From positions 1,240,001 to 1,304,000 of the forward strand of contig OY969423.1 of the NCBI GenBank assembly GCA_963699225.1: 64,000 nt of DNA. Reading direction: 5' to 3'. Shown piece after piece: positions 42,195 to 50,203 of this stretch. The position numbers and the translations under genes were made by a program. Under the pieces are notes generated by a model that worked only from the letters and a program-made list of their open reading frames with translations, did not search any database and was not told the origin of the DNA. Source of the DNA: VRUE01 sp963699225 (GTDB lineage Bacteria > Actinomycetota > Thermoleophilia > Solirubrobacterales > 70-9). The number at the start of each line of letters is the position of its first letter. The first letter of the stretch is position 1.

Positions 42195-43349
42195 TTAGTG
42201 GATGACCTTAAAGCTGCGCTTGGCAGGCCTGGCTGCCACGTTGCCGGTGGTGTCGATGCCGCTGACGCGGAGGACATAGCGGTGGAAGCGGAGGTGGCGC
42301 AGCTTGAGGGGGGAACTACAGGACTTCCACTGGCGGCGGTCGATCTTGCAGCGGAAAGTAGTTCCTTCTGGTTCTTCGCTTGTGTCGGCAAAGCGGAAGA
42401 CGGCCTTGTGGCGCCGGGTCTTGGCGCCGGGTCCCATCGTGATGCGAACGCGCGGGGGCGTCGAATCCTCGATATAGGTCGCGGGGGGCGAGCAGAAGGA
42501 CTGCTTGCCGTTGCCGACTGAGATGCCGGCGAAATCGGTGCTGGAGTTGTCCGGGACACGCATCACAACCCCGGCCGCGAGCTCAGCAGGGGAAACACTG
42601 TCGACGGGAGCGCCGCTGCAGCTCAAGCTGGCGAACAGCTTCACCGCATCGGCACCAGGGGCCGAACCAACCAGGCGCGGAGCGTTGTCGTTCGCCGGAC
42701 CGAGCGGTGATGTGTGCAGGCGTGGCGCCAGCGGCGCGGCCGCGACTCCCCCGGGGGCAGAGGACGGCGATCCGCCAGGATTGCCTCCTCCTCCGGGACT
42801 GCCTCCTCCTCCGGGGTTTTCACCGGCAGGCGGTTCTTCTTCGGGCGGCGGGTTTCCCTCCCAGTATTTGCGCGCGAACGAGCATATGGAGGGTTCATCG
42901 GGTTCGCCGGGATCGACCTGTCGGGCGGAGAATTCGGTTAGGGCGTCTTTTCCCGCAGGCGCTGGAATGCCTGTGCCTTCCAGTTCTTCCGCGGTGCCTT
43001 TGGCAACTGCCGGTCCCGCGCATGCCGCTTTGGCGAAGATTTCGATTTCGTACTCAGGGTGCAACGTGGAGGAAGCCACCGGGCTGCCGGCAAGAAGCAG
43101 CGGGCGGCGCATGACCTGAGTTTCAGCGCCAGGTTCCCCCTTACCGATAAGGAGCGGTTCGAGCGATTCGGCCGGTGCTTCTTTGCTCGATTTTGGGTTG
43201 GTTTCGGTCAGAGCCGGCTTGGGCGGGGCGGCCTCGGCACCGAGGGTCGGCATTGCGAGCATTGCGAACGCGAGGCTCGACAGCAGACACAGCGAGAGGC
43301 GGGCCAACTTGGCCCGCCTCTCGACAGTGTGTGCGCTGTGCTTAGACAT
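42195..43349 (-). CDS. secreted protein with Gly-rich linker and C-terminal beta domain
   Basis: The 384-residue protein has a signal peptide (about 14-41, LSLCLLSSLAFAMLAMPTLGAEA). The N-terminal domain is followed by a Pro/Gly-rich low-complexity linker (GENPGGGGSPGGGGNPGGSP, about 176-195) and two beta-type domains. The last (about 300-384) has the pattern F-R-C-x-ID-RRQW-x-C-SSPL ending GIDTTGNVAARPAKRSFKV, a module common in surface proteins of this actinobacterial group. It starts 21 bp after the pilin stop, on the same strand. It could be pilus-associated or cell-surface; the function is unknown. Confidence 0.8.
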   Translation of the reverse strand: MSKHSAHTVERRAKLARLSLCLLSSLAFAMLAMPTLGAEAAPPKPALTETNPKSSKEAPAESLEPLLIGKGEPGAETQVMRRPLLLAGSPVASSTLHPEYEIEIFAKAACAGPAVAKGTAEELEGTGIPAPAGKDALTEFSARQVDPGEPDEPSICSFARKYWEGNPPPEEEPPAGENPGGGGSPGGGGNPGGSPSSAPGGVAAAPLAPRLHTSPLGPANDNAPRLVGSAPGADAVKLFASLSCSGAPVDSVSPAELAAGVVMRVPDNSSTDFAGISVGNGKQSFCSPPATYIEDSTPPRVRITMGPGAKTRRHKAVFRFADTSEEPEGTTFRCKIDRRQWKSCSSPLKLRHLRFHRYVLRVSGIDTTGNVAARPAKRSFKVIH

Positions 43350-43370
43350 GACTAAGCGTTGCAGCTAGAG

Positions 43371-43865
43371 CTATTTGCTCCAGTCTCCAACTCCGCTTGC
43401 ACCAGCGGGGCAGCCGCCTTTCTTTTCAGGCGTACACGGGTAGGTCATTGTGCCTGTCGCGTTGACGATCTTGAAGACGTGACCGTTCGACGAGACCGAT
43501 TCGATGGTGTAGCCATTCGATGCCAAGCCGGTGAGCTTGATCCCTTCAGAGGCAACACCTTCGGTGGTGGTGGATTCGTTCTGCACAGTCGGCTCGATTT
43601 CCTTGAGCTTGGCGACGGTGGCGTTGAGGTACGAACCGTTGTTGTCGGTCGAGTATGTCTCGAGCGCGACCTGGGCCGTATGGGCGTTCTCCTTGGCCTT
43701 AGCGTCGCCAGCCTTTTCCTTCTGGTTGAAGAAGGCGGGCAGGGCGATCGCGGCAAGGATGCCGAGGATCAGCATGACGACGAGGAGCTCGATCAGCGTG
43801 AAGCCGGCCTCCTTGTCACCGTTGAGTCGGGCACCAACCTTGGCCCGGAGATTCTGGATAAACAT
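43371..43865 (-). CDS. pilA: major type IV pilin
   Basis: The 164-residue prepilin has a 21-residue leader ending KEAG, cleavage before FTLIELLVVM, Glu5, and the standard hydrophobic helix (LILGILAAIALPAF). The globular domain has a C-terminal pair Cys...Cys (YPCTPEKKGGCPAG) likely forming the D-region disulphide. It is placed after pilC in the - strand pilus operon but separated by 304 bp that contain a c-di-GMP-I riboswitch. The ribosome binding site GGAGA precedes the ATG by 8-9 nt. Lower GC and relaxed codon use fit high expression or separate origin. Confidence 0.94.
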   Translation of the reverse strand: MFIQNLRAKVGARLNGDKEAGFTLIELLVVMLILGILAAIALPAFFNQKEKAGDAKAKENAHTAQVALETYSTDNNGSYLNATVAKLKEIEPTVQNESTTTEGVASEGIKLTGLASNGYTIESVSSNGHVFKIVNATGTMTYPCTPEKKGGCPAGASGVGDWSK

Positions 43866-43937
43866 TAGGTGTGTCTCCTATGTCCTAATTGATTTAGCCA
43901 GAGCCCCGTCGCGTCTCAGCCACGTGGTGTCTGTCGA

Positions 43938-44023
43938 CCCCGGTGGTAGCCCGGCCGGCTCCTCGTGGAGCCCCGTTGGCTTTGCGCCCCCACCTCGCGG
44001 CGGGTTTGCCTTGTGCACCGAGG
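43938..44023 (-). ncRNA. c-di-GMP-I (GEMM-I) riboswitch aptamer in the pilin leader
   Basis: Read on the minus strand, the 86-nt element has a closing stem CCUCGGUG / CACCGGGG (8 pairs with one G-U). It has the invariant GCACAAGGCAAACC, a helix capped by a GCGA tetraloop (43995-43998), the hallmark GGCGCAAAGCC, and a second helix ending GGCCGGGCUACC. These match the c-di-GMP-I consensus including the GNRA loop and receptor helix. It sits 72 nt before the pilin start; no clear terminator is seen, so control may be at translation. Pilin synthesis is thus predicted to respond to cyclic di-GMP. Confidence 0.9.
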
Positions 44024-44169
44024 CACTGGCAGATCTTGTTTGCACTTTCCTAATCGACCGCCTGCGGGATCTCTTGATCCTCGAAACTAGGGCTTCATCA
44101 GGCCAAAAGTCAGGGTTTGGAGCGGGATTTCGGGATAACCCGTAAACCGCATCCACTCGCAGCCGTGGA

Positions 44170-45414
44170 TCAGCGAATGTGTTCGTAGATGCTGAACATC
44201 GGCAGGTACATCGAGATCACGATGAAGCCGACCATGCCACCGACGAAGACGATCATGATCGGCTCGATCAGGGCCGTCAGGGCCTTGACCTTGGCGTCGA
44301 CCTCGGTCTCGTAGAAATCGGCGATCTTGCTCAGCATGTGCTCGAGCTGGCCGGTCTCCTCGCCGACCGCGATCATGTGGCCGACCATTGGCGGGAAGAT
44401 CGGGTTCTCCTCGATCGGCCCGGCCAGCGAACCGCCGCTCTTGACCGAGGCGTAGACGTCATCCATCGCTTTCTCGACGACGGTGTTGCCGGCGGTGTCC
44501 CCCGTCAGCTTGATCGCCTGCAGCATCGGCACGCCAGAGGAGACGGCGCCGGAGAAGGTGCGTGACCAGCGAGCCAGCGCAACCTTCTGGATCACGTCGC
44601 CGATTTTCGCCGGCAGCCTCAGCTTGAAGCGGTCCCAGAGGTCGTGGCCACGGTCGGTCTTCTTCCATTTGAAGAAGACGAAGAAGGCGAGGGCAATGCC
44701 CGGAATGATCACGAACCAGTAGCCGGTAAGAGCATCCGAGGCATTGACGCAGAGCTGCGTGGGGGCCGGGAGACCCGTTGCTTCCTCTGGATGTTCTTCT
44801 GCCAGTTCGACGAAGATCTTGGCGAAGACGGGGATGACGAAGGCGACGATCGCGATCAGCACCACGGTCGCGAAGCCAAAGACCAGCGCCGGGTACATCA
44901 AGGCCGATTTGACTTGACGGCGCAGGCCGTCGGCCTTCTCGACCTGGAAGGCAATCCGGTCCATCGCCTCGTCAAGGCGGCCCGACTGCTCGCCGGAGCG
45001 GACCATCGCGCGGAAGAGGCGGTCGAAGACCTTCGGGTGGCGTTCCATCGCCTGCTCGAGCGTGCTGCCCGCCTCGACGTCGGCGCGTACTCCCGCGACA
45101 GCCTCCTTGATCTGCTCGTCCTGGGTCTGCTCCTCGAGCGTGTACAGGGTGCGCAGCATCGGCATTCCGGAGGCAATCAGGGTGGCGAACTGACGCGAGA
45201 AGATCGCCAGTTCGCGCATGTCGACGCCCTGCCACTTCTTGAAGATGTCCTCGATCTTCAGCGGATTGGTCTTCTCGCTGACGTCGAGGACGATCAGGCC
45301 GCGTTGGCGCAGCTGCTCGGTGACCGAGGCCTTGGACTCGGCCACGACTTCGCCGGCCGAGGTGGCCCCGGCCAGGTCCATCGCCCGAAACTCGAATGTG
45401 GTCGCGCCGGCCAT
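44170..45414 (-). CDS. pilC: type IV pilus inner-membrane core protein PilC
   Basis: The 414-residue protein has two T2SSF domains (about 75-200 and 275-400), each ending in hydrophobic helices. The sequence FSRQFATLIASGMPMLRTLY and the paired FSGAVSSGVPMLQAIKLTG are the twin domain starts. The N-terminal tail TTFEFRAMDLAGATSAGEV is typical. PilC anchors PilB/PilT under the pilus base. It lies 3 bp after the pilT stop. Downstream on the same strand come the riboswitch and pilin. Confidence 0.94.
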   Translation of the reverse strand: MAGATTFEFRAMDLAGATSAGEVVAESKASVTEQLRQRGLIVLDVSEKTNPLKIEDIFKKWQGVDMRELAIFSRQFATLIASGMPMLRTLYTLEEQTQDEQIKEAVAGVRADVEAGSTLEQAMERHPKVFDRLFRAMVRSGEQSGRLDEAMDRIAFQVEKADGLRRQVKSALMYPALVFGFATVVLIAIVAFVIPVFAKIFVELAEEHPEEATGLPAPTQLCVNASDALTGYWFVIIPGIALAFFVFFKWKKTDRGHDLWDRFKLRLPAKIGDVIQKVALARWSRTFSGAVSSGVPMLQAIKLTGDTAGNTVVEKAMDDVYASVKSGGSLAGPIEENPIFPPMVGHMIAVGEETGQLEHMLSKIADFYETEVDAKVKALTALIEPIMIVFVGGMVGFIVISMYLPMFSIYEHIR

Positions 45415-45417
45415 CGA

Positions 45418-46590
45418 CTAGGCCCCGGGGGTGTAGACGGGTGGGGTTGGCGCCGTTGCCTGGGCGATCGCGGCCGATTCCTCGGCTGCGCGGCCCCCGG
45501 CCGGCATGACCGCAGCTTCGCCGCCGAGTAGCCGCTTGAGCTCCTCCGGCACCGAAGCTCGCTGTTCCGCCAGTGCCCGGGTGATTCGCCCGCCGCGCAC
45601 CAGCCGCGCCAGATCTGCGTCCATCGTCTGCATCCCAACGGCGCCCGAGGTCTGCAGCGCTGCGTAGATCTGGTGCGTCTTGCCCTCGCGGATCAGGTTG
45701 CGGATCGCCGGCGTCGGCACCAGTACCTCGGTGGCGACGACGCGGCCGCGGCCGTCGGAGGTCGGCAGCAGCTGCTGGGTGACGATCCCCTGCAGCGCGA
45801 TCGAGAGCTGCGTGCGCACCTGCCCCTGCTGCTCGGGCGGGAAGACGTCGATGATCCGGTCGACCGTCTGCGCGGTGGACTGGGTGTGCAGGGTGGCGAA
45901 GACGAGGTGGCCGGTCTCGGCCGCGGTCAGCGCCGTGGAGATCGTCTCCAGGTCGCGCATCTCGCCGACCAGGATGACGTCGGGGTCCTCTCGCAGGGCG
46001 GCGCGCAAGCCGAGTGAGAAATCCTCGGCGTCGGAGCCGACCTCGCGCTGGTTGACGATCGAGCGCTTGTGCGTGTGCAGGAACTCGATCGGGTCCTCGA
46101 TCGTGAGGATGTGATCCTCGTGCCCTTCGTTGATCACGTCGATCATCGCCGCCAGCGTCGTGCTCTTGCCCGAGCCGGTCGGCCCGGTGACGAGGACGAA
46201 GCCACGCGGTTTCTCGGTCAGCTCCCGCAGCACCTGCGGCACGCCGAGCGAGTCAAGGGCGGGGATGTCCTGCGGCACCAGGCGGAAGGCGGCACTGACC
46301 GCGCCACGCTGGAAGAAGCAGTTCACGCGGAAGCGAGCAACGCCCGGGATGGCGTAGGCGAAGTCGAGCTGCTTGTGATTCTCGAAGCGCTTGCGCTGAT
46401 CGTCGTTGAGGATCGAGTAGACGACGTCCCGGGTTTGCTGCCCGGTCAGCACCGGGAAGCCCTCCATCGCCTTGATCTTGCCCTTGTCGCGGATCGCCGG
46501 TGGAAAGCCAGCAGTTATATGGACGTCCGACGCGCTCGCCTCCACCATGTGGCGCAACACCTCGGAGAAGTCGAAATCATGCTGTGACAC
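45418..46590 (-). CDS. pilT: pilus retraction ATPase PilT
   Basis: The 390-residue secretion ATPase has Walker A GPTGSGKSTTLAAMID (about 136-151), the Asp box LTIEDPIEF, AIRNLIREGK, a His box HLVFATLHTQ, and Walker B DVILVGEMRD. The N-terminal PAS-like domain begins VEASASDVHITAG. The PilT AIRNLIRE motif required for retraction is intact. The C-terminal 45 residues are Ala/Pro-rich. The start overlaps the pilB end by 14 bp. Confidence 0.93.
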   Translation of the reverse strand: MSQHDFDFSEVLRHMVEASASDVHITAGFPPAIRDKGKIKAMEGFPVLTGQQTRDVVYSILNDDQRKRFENHKQLDFAYAIPGVARFRVNCFFQRGAVSAAFRLVPQDIPALDSLGVPQVLRELTEKPRGFVLVTGPTGSGKSTTLAAMIDVINEGHEDHILTIEDPIEFLHTHKRSIVNQREVGSDAEDFSLGLRAALREDPDVILVGEMRDLETISTALTAAETGHLVFATLHTQSTAQTVDRIIDVFPPEQQGQVRTQLSIALQGIVTQQLLPTSDGRGRVVATEVLVPTPAIRNLIREGKTHQIYAALQTSGAVGMQTMDADLARLVRGGRITRALAEQRASVPEELKRLLGGEAAVMPAGGRAAEESAAIAQATAPTPPVYTPGA

Positions 46591-48397
46591 GGAGCACCTC
46601 CTCGAGGCTCGTGACCCCGGCTCGAATCTTCACGACGCCGTCCTCACGCAGGGTGAGCATGCCCTCCTCGCGGGCGACGGCGGCGATTTCCGTCTCCGGT
46701 GCGCGAGCGATCGTCATCTGCTTCAACCGCTCACTGAGGCTCATCACCGAGTAGATGCCGACCCGGCCCTTGTAGCCGCTGTTGTTGCAGCGGCCGCAGC
46801 CGACCGGCTCGTAGGACTCAACGTCGGCGCCAACCTTGATCCCGGCCTCCTGCAGCGCCATCACCGGCACGATCGAGCGCCGCTTGCAACTCGGGCAGAG
46901 CTTGCGGGCGAGACGCTGGGCGACGACGCAGTCGACCGCCGAAGCGGTGAGGAAGGTCTCGATGCCCATCTCGTTGAGGCGCGCGATTGCGCCGGGGGCA
47001 TCGTTGGTGTGCAGCGTGGTCAGCATCATGTGGCCGGTCAGGGCCGCCTCGATCGAGATCCGCGCCGTCTCAGCGTCGCGGATCTCGCCGACCATCACGA
47101 TGTCGGGGTCGGCGCGCAGGATCGAGCGCAGCCCGCGGGCGAAGTCGAGCCCCGCCTTGCGGTTGACGTTCATCTGGTTGACGCCGGGGATGCGGAACTC
47201 AACCGGGTCCTCGATCGTGATGATCTTCTTCTCGATCTCGTTCAGCTCGGCCAGGGCGGCGTAGAGCGTCGTGCTCTTACCGGAGCCGGTAGGGCCGGTG
47301 ACCAGAACGGCGCCGTAGGCCTGGTGGAAGGCGTCCTCGAAGCGGGCCCGGGCGGAGCCGTCCATGCCGAGATCGTCGAGCGTGCGCTGGGCGTTGCTCT
47401 CGTCGAGGATGCGGATCGTCGCCCCCTCGCCGCGCGAGGTCGGCAGCGTGGTGACACGAAGGTCGATGCGGCGCTCCTCGACGGCGACACTGACGCGACC
47501 GTCCTGGGGCACCCGCTTCTCGGCGATGTCGAGCTCGCTCATGATCTTCAGCCGCGAGATCACGGCGCTGATCATTCGCTTCGGCACGTGCGCGGACTCC
47601 TTCAGCACGCCGTCGATGCGGAAGCGAATCCGCAGCTCGCCCTCTTCGGGCTCGAGGTGGATGTCGGAGGCGCCCTCCCCCACCGCCTGGGCGAGGATGC
47701 TGTAGACGAGCTTGATCACCGGCGCGTCCTCGGCCCCGGCCTGCATCGAGCTGACCTCGGCGAGCTCTTCCTCCCCGTACTCCTCGACCTCGTCGACCCG
47801 GTGCTGCTCCTCGACAATTGCGTCCGCGGCAGCGCTCTGCAGCGTGCCGAGCCGGGCCAGCAAGGATTCGACGTCCTCCTCGGCGGCGACCGCGATGTGG
47901 CAGTCGAGACCGGTGGCGATCTGGATGTCATCGGCGGCGAGCACGTTGGCCGGATCGACGGCGGCGACGAGCAGCGTCTTGGAGTCGACGAAGCCAACCG
48001 GAACCGCCTTGTAGCGGCGCGCCATCGTTACCGGGAAAAGGGCTGCGGCCGCGACGTCCACCTGGTAGGCGGAGAGGTCGACATGGTCGAGCCCGTAGCG
48101 CTCAGCGGTCGCGCGCGAGAGCTGATCGGAGCTGATCGCGCCGTTGGTGAGCAGCATCGCCTCGGGCGGCACCCCAGCCGTACGAGATTCCTCCACCACC
48201 GCCTGCACGGTCTCGGCACTGGCGTAGCCCAGCTCGACCAGGACATCAGTGATGAAGCCGCGCGAGTGGCCGCGCTGCAGCGGCGGGGTGAGTCCAAGTG
48301 TGCCTCCCTCCCCTGGGCCCGGCATCTCCGGCGCTGCCGAGCCACCTGAGTCGGGGACCGGGCGGAGGTGGCCTGGATACGGGGTTTCGGCGCTCAT
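46577..48397 (-). CDS. pilB: pilus extension ATPase PilB
   Basis: The 606-residue protein has an N-terminal MshEN-type domain (about 35-180; RGFITDVLVELGYASAETVQ), which binds c-di-GMP in some homologues. The ATPase core has Walker A GPTGSGKSTT (about 370) and Walker B DIVMVGEIRDAETA. A zinc-binding tetracysteine motif is made of CPSCKRR and CGRCNNSGYKGR (about 500-540). This is the extension motor. Together with the pilin riboswitch it hints at two c-di-GMP inputs to the pilus. A 9-bp gap separates it from the upstream gene. Confidence 0.93.
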   Translation of the reverse strand: MSAETPYPGHLRPVPDSGGSAAPEMPGPGEGGTLGLTPPLQRGHSRGFITDVLVELGYASAETVQAVVEESRTAGVPPEAMLLTNGAISSDQLSRATAERYGLDHVDLSAYQVDVAAAALFPVTMARRYKAVPVGFVDSKTLLVAAVDPANVLAADDIQIATGLDCHIAVAAEEDVESLLARLGTLQSAAADAIVEEQHRVDEVEEYGEEELAEVSSMQAGAEDAPVIKLVYSILAQAVGEGASDIHLEPEEGELRIRFRIDGVLKESAHVPKRMISAVISRLKIMSELDIAEKRVPQDGRVSVAVEERRIDLRVTTLPTSRGEGATIRILDESNAQRTLDDLGMDGSARARFEDAFHQAYGAVLVTGPTGSGKSTTLYAALAELNEIEKKIITIEDPVEFRIPGVNQMNVNRKAGLDFARGLRSILRADPDIVMVGEIRDAETARISIEAALTGHMMLTTLHTNDAPGAIARLNEMGIETFLTASAVDCVVAQRLARKLCPSCKRRSIVPVMALQEAGIKVGADVESYEPVGCGRCNNSGYKGRVGIYSVMSLSERLKQMTIARAPETEIAAVAREEGMLTLREDGVVKIRAGVTSLEEVLRVTA

Positions 48398-48405
48398 CGG
48401 CCGGC

Positions 48406-49035
48406 TCAGTTCGGGTGGTAAGTGAGTTCGTGACCTTCGTAGGCGGCGTCCCGCACGGCCTGCTGGACGTTCTCGGATGTCTGGAAGCCGTAGTCGACGC
48501 TGGCCTGCGGAGTGCCGCCGCTCAGCTTCTTCGGCCGCATCACCACAAGGGCGGGTACCCGGTTGATGTCGAGGCCAATTGTGATCGCCGCGTAGTCGGC
48601 GATCCGCTTTGCGGGCACTTCGAAGAAGGCAACGGAGGGGTCGGAGTCGAGCTGCGAGGAGGCCTGCTGGACCAGCTTGTCGTCGATGCCGCCGTCGTGA
48701 ACGATCAGCAGCACAACGGTCTTACCCGAGTCATAGGCGGCGGCAACGGGCTTGGGAGGGGGTGGGGCCGGAACCGCGCTGGGGGTCGCCGAGACGGTTT
48801 CGCCGGCGCTTTCGATCGCACTTTCCACCGCACCTTCGACGGCTTCGCCAGGTGTCGCTCCCGTGGCGGTCCCAACCGCGCTCGTGCCGGCGACGGCGAC
48901 AGTCGCTTCGGTCGGCGCCGCTGATTCTTCTTCTTCGCCACCAGAGCTGCTGATGAACATGTAGACGCCGACCACAACGAGGATCAGAATCAGCCCGACC
49001 TGGGCGATCGGGTTCTCGTTCAGCTTCTCCCTCAC
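48406..49035 (-). CDS. membrane-anchored thioredoxin-like protein in the pilus operon
   Basis: The 209-residue protein has one N-terminal membrane helix (VGLILILVVVGVYMFI, about 13-28), an Ala/Glu/Thr-rich linker (about 30-95), and an outer domain (about 98-205). The outer domain has alternating strands and helices (TVVLLIVHDGGIDDKLVQQA, VPALVVMRPKKL, YGFQTSENVQQAV) reminiscent of a thioredoxin fold with the cis-Pro loop but without a CxxC. A redox function is therefore unlikely. It overlaps the upstream PilT-like gene by 4 bp. Its role in the pilus machine is unknown. Confidence 0.72.
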   Translation of the reverse strand: MREKLNENPIAQVGLILILVVVGVYMFISSSGGEEEESAAPTEATVAVAGTSAVGTATGATPGEAVEGAVESAIESAGETVSATPSAVPAPPPPKPVAAAYDSGKTVVLLIVHDGGIDDKLVQQASSQLDSDPSVAFFEVPAKRIADYAAITIGLDINRVPALVVMRPKKLSGGTPQASVDYGFQTSENVQQAVRDAAYEGHELTYHPN

Positions 49036-50153
49036 GGCGCCACCGGCTCCTCGTTGCCGAGCTGCTCGATACCACTCGCCCGCTGGCCGCCTGCCGCGAG
49101 CATCAGTTTGAAGTCGTGCGGGCTGGAGGCGTAATCGAGGGCGACCTCCTCGGCCACCTTGCCCTCCATCACGTAGCGCAGCAGCGACTGGTCGAAGGTG
49201 CGCATGCCGTAGTACTCGCCTTCGCCGATGACCTCGGTGATCTTGCCCGTTTCTTCCGGGTTGAGGATCAGGTCCTGAACGCGGCCGGTAACGACCATTA
49301 CCTCGGACGCGGCGACGCGACCGTCACCGGTCACGTCGGGCACCAGGCGCTGGGCGATCGCGCCCTTCAGGGTCGAGGCGAGCATCACCCGCGCCTGCTG
49401 CTGCAGGTGGGGCGGGAAGAAGTCGACGATGCGGTTGATCGTCTCGGTCGCGTCGAGGGTGTGGACGGTGGAGAGCACGAGGTGGCCGGTCTCGGCGGCG
49501 GAGAGCGCCGTGCGCACCGTCTCCTCGTCGCGCATCTCGCCGATCAGGATCACGTCGGGGTCCTGGCGCAGGACGCGGCGCATCGCGCGCCCGAAGCTGA
49601 CCGTGTCAGAACCGACTTCGCGCTGGTTGACGATCGAGCGCTTGTCTTCGTGCAGGTACTCGATCGGGTCCTCGAGCGTGACGATGTGATGCGCCCGGGT
49701 CTGGTTGATGTGGTCGATCATCGCCGCCAGCGTCGTGCTCTTGCCCGAGCCGGTGGTGCCGGTGACGAGAATGATTCCGCGCGACTCTTCGGCCAAGCTG
49801 GTGACTACTGAGGGCAGGCCGAGCTCTTCGACCGAGCGGATCTCAAAGGGAATCGCACGGCAGACGATCGAGATCGTGCCGCGCTGCTTGAAGGTGTTGA
49901 CTCGGAAGCGGGCCAAGCCCGGGATCGAGTAGGAGAAGTCGGCCTCGCCGTCTGCCTCGAACTCGGTCAGCGAGCGCTCCTCGGCCATGGCGCGGAAGGC
50001 CTGCTCGGAATCCTCCGGCTTGAGCGGCTGGTAGCCCTCGAGGTGCGCCAATTCCCCGTGCAGACGGGCAATTGGGGGGGCGCCAACCTTGACGTGTAGG
50101 TCGGAGCCCTCACGCTCGATGAGCGTGCGCAGCGCTGTATCGATGTCGAACAT
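49032..50153 (-). CDS. second PilT-family ATPase (PilU-like)
   Basis: The 373-residue protein has Walker A GTTGSGKSTTLAAMID (about 131-146), TLEDPIEYLHEDKRSIVNQ, Walker B DVILIGEMRDEET, and a His box HLVLSTVHTLDATE. The N terminus is the PilT PAS-like module (LIEREGSDLHVKVGAPPIA). It is about as similar to PilT as PilU is in proteobacteria. The C-terminal tail is short. It is the first gene of the - strand pilus operon, just downstream of rpoD. It probably assists retraction. Confidence 0.88.
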   Translation of the reverse strand: MFDIDTALRTLIEREGSDLHVKVGAPPIARLHGELAHLEGYQPLKPEDSEQAFRAMAEERSLTEFEADGEADFSYSIPGLARFRVNTFKQRGTISIVCRAIPFEIRSVEELGLPSVVTSLAEESRGIILVTGTTGSGKSTTLAAMIDHINQTRAHHIVTLEDPIEYLHEDKRSIVNQREVGSDTVSFGRAMRRVLRQDPDVILIGEMRDEETVRTALSAAETGHLVLSTVHTLDATETINRIVDFFPPHLQQQARVMLASTLKGAIAQRLVPDVTGDGRVAASEVMVVTGRVQDLILNPEETGKITEVIGEGEYYGMRTFDQSLLRYVMEGKVAEEVALDYASSPHDFKLMLAAGGQRASGIEQLGNEEPVAP

Positions 50154-50203
50154 CCCGACCTATATCGGCCGGGATGTCCAACATCCTTAGTCCTGGTGCG
50201 GGA

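Noticed and set aside
43878..44156. 92-codon minus-strand ORF between pilC and pilA
   Set aside because: It lies over the c-di-GMP riboswitch and leader; conservation there is that of RNA structure, and the peptide has no family features.
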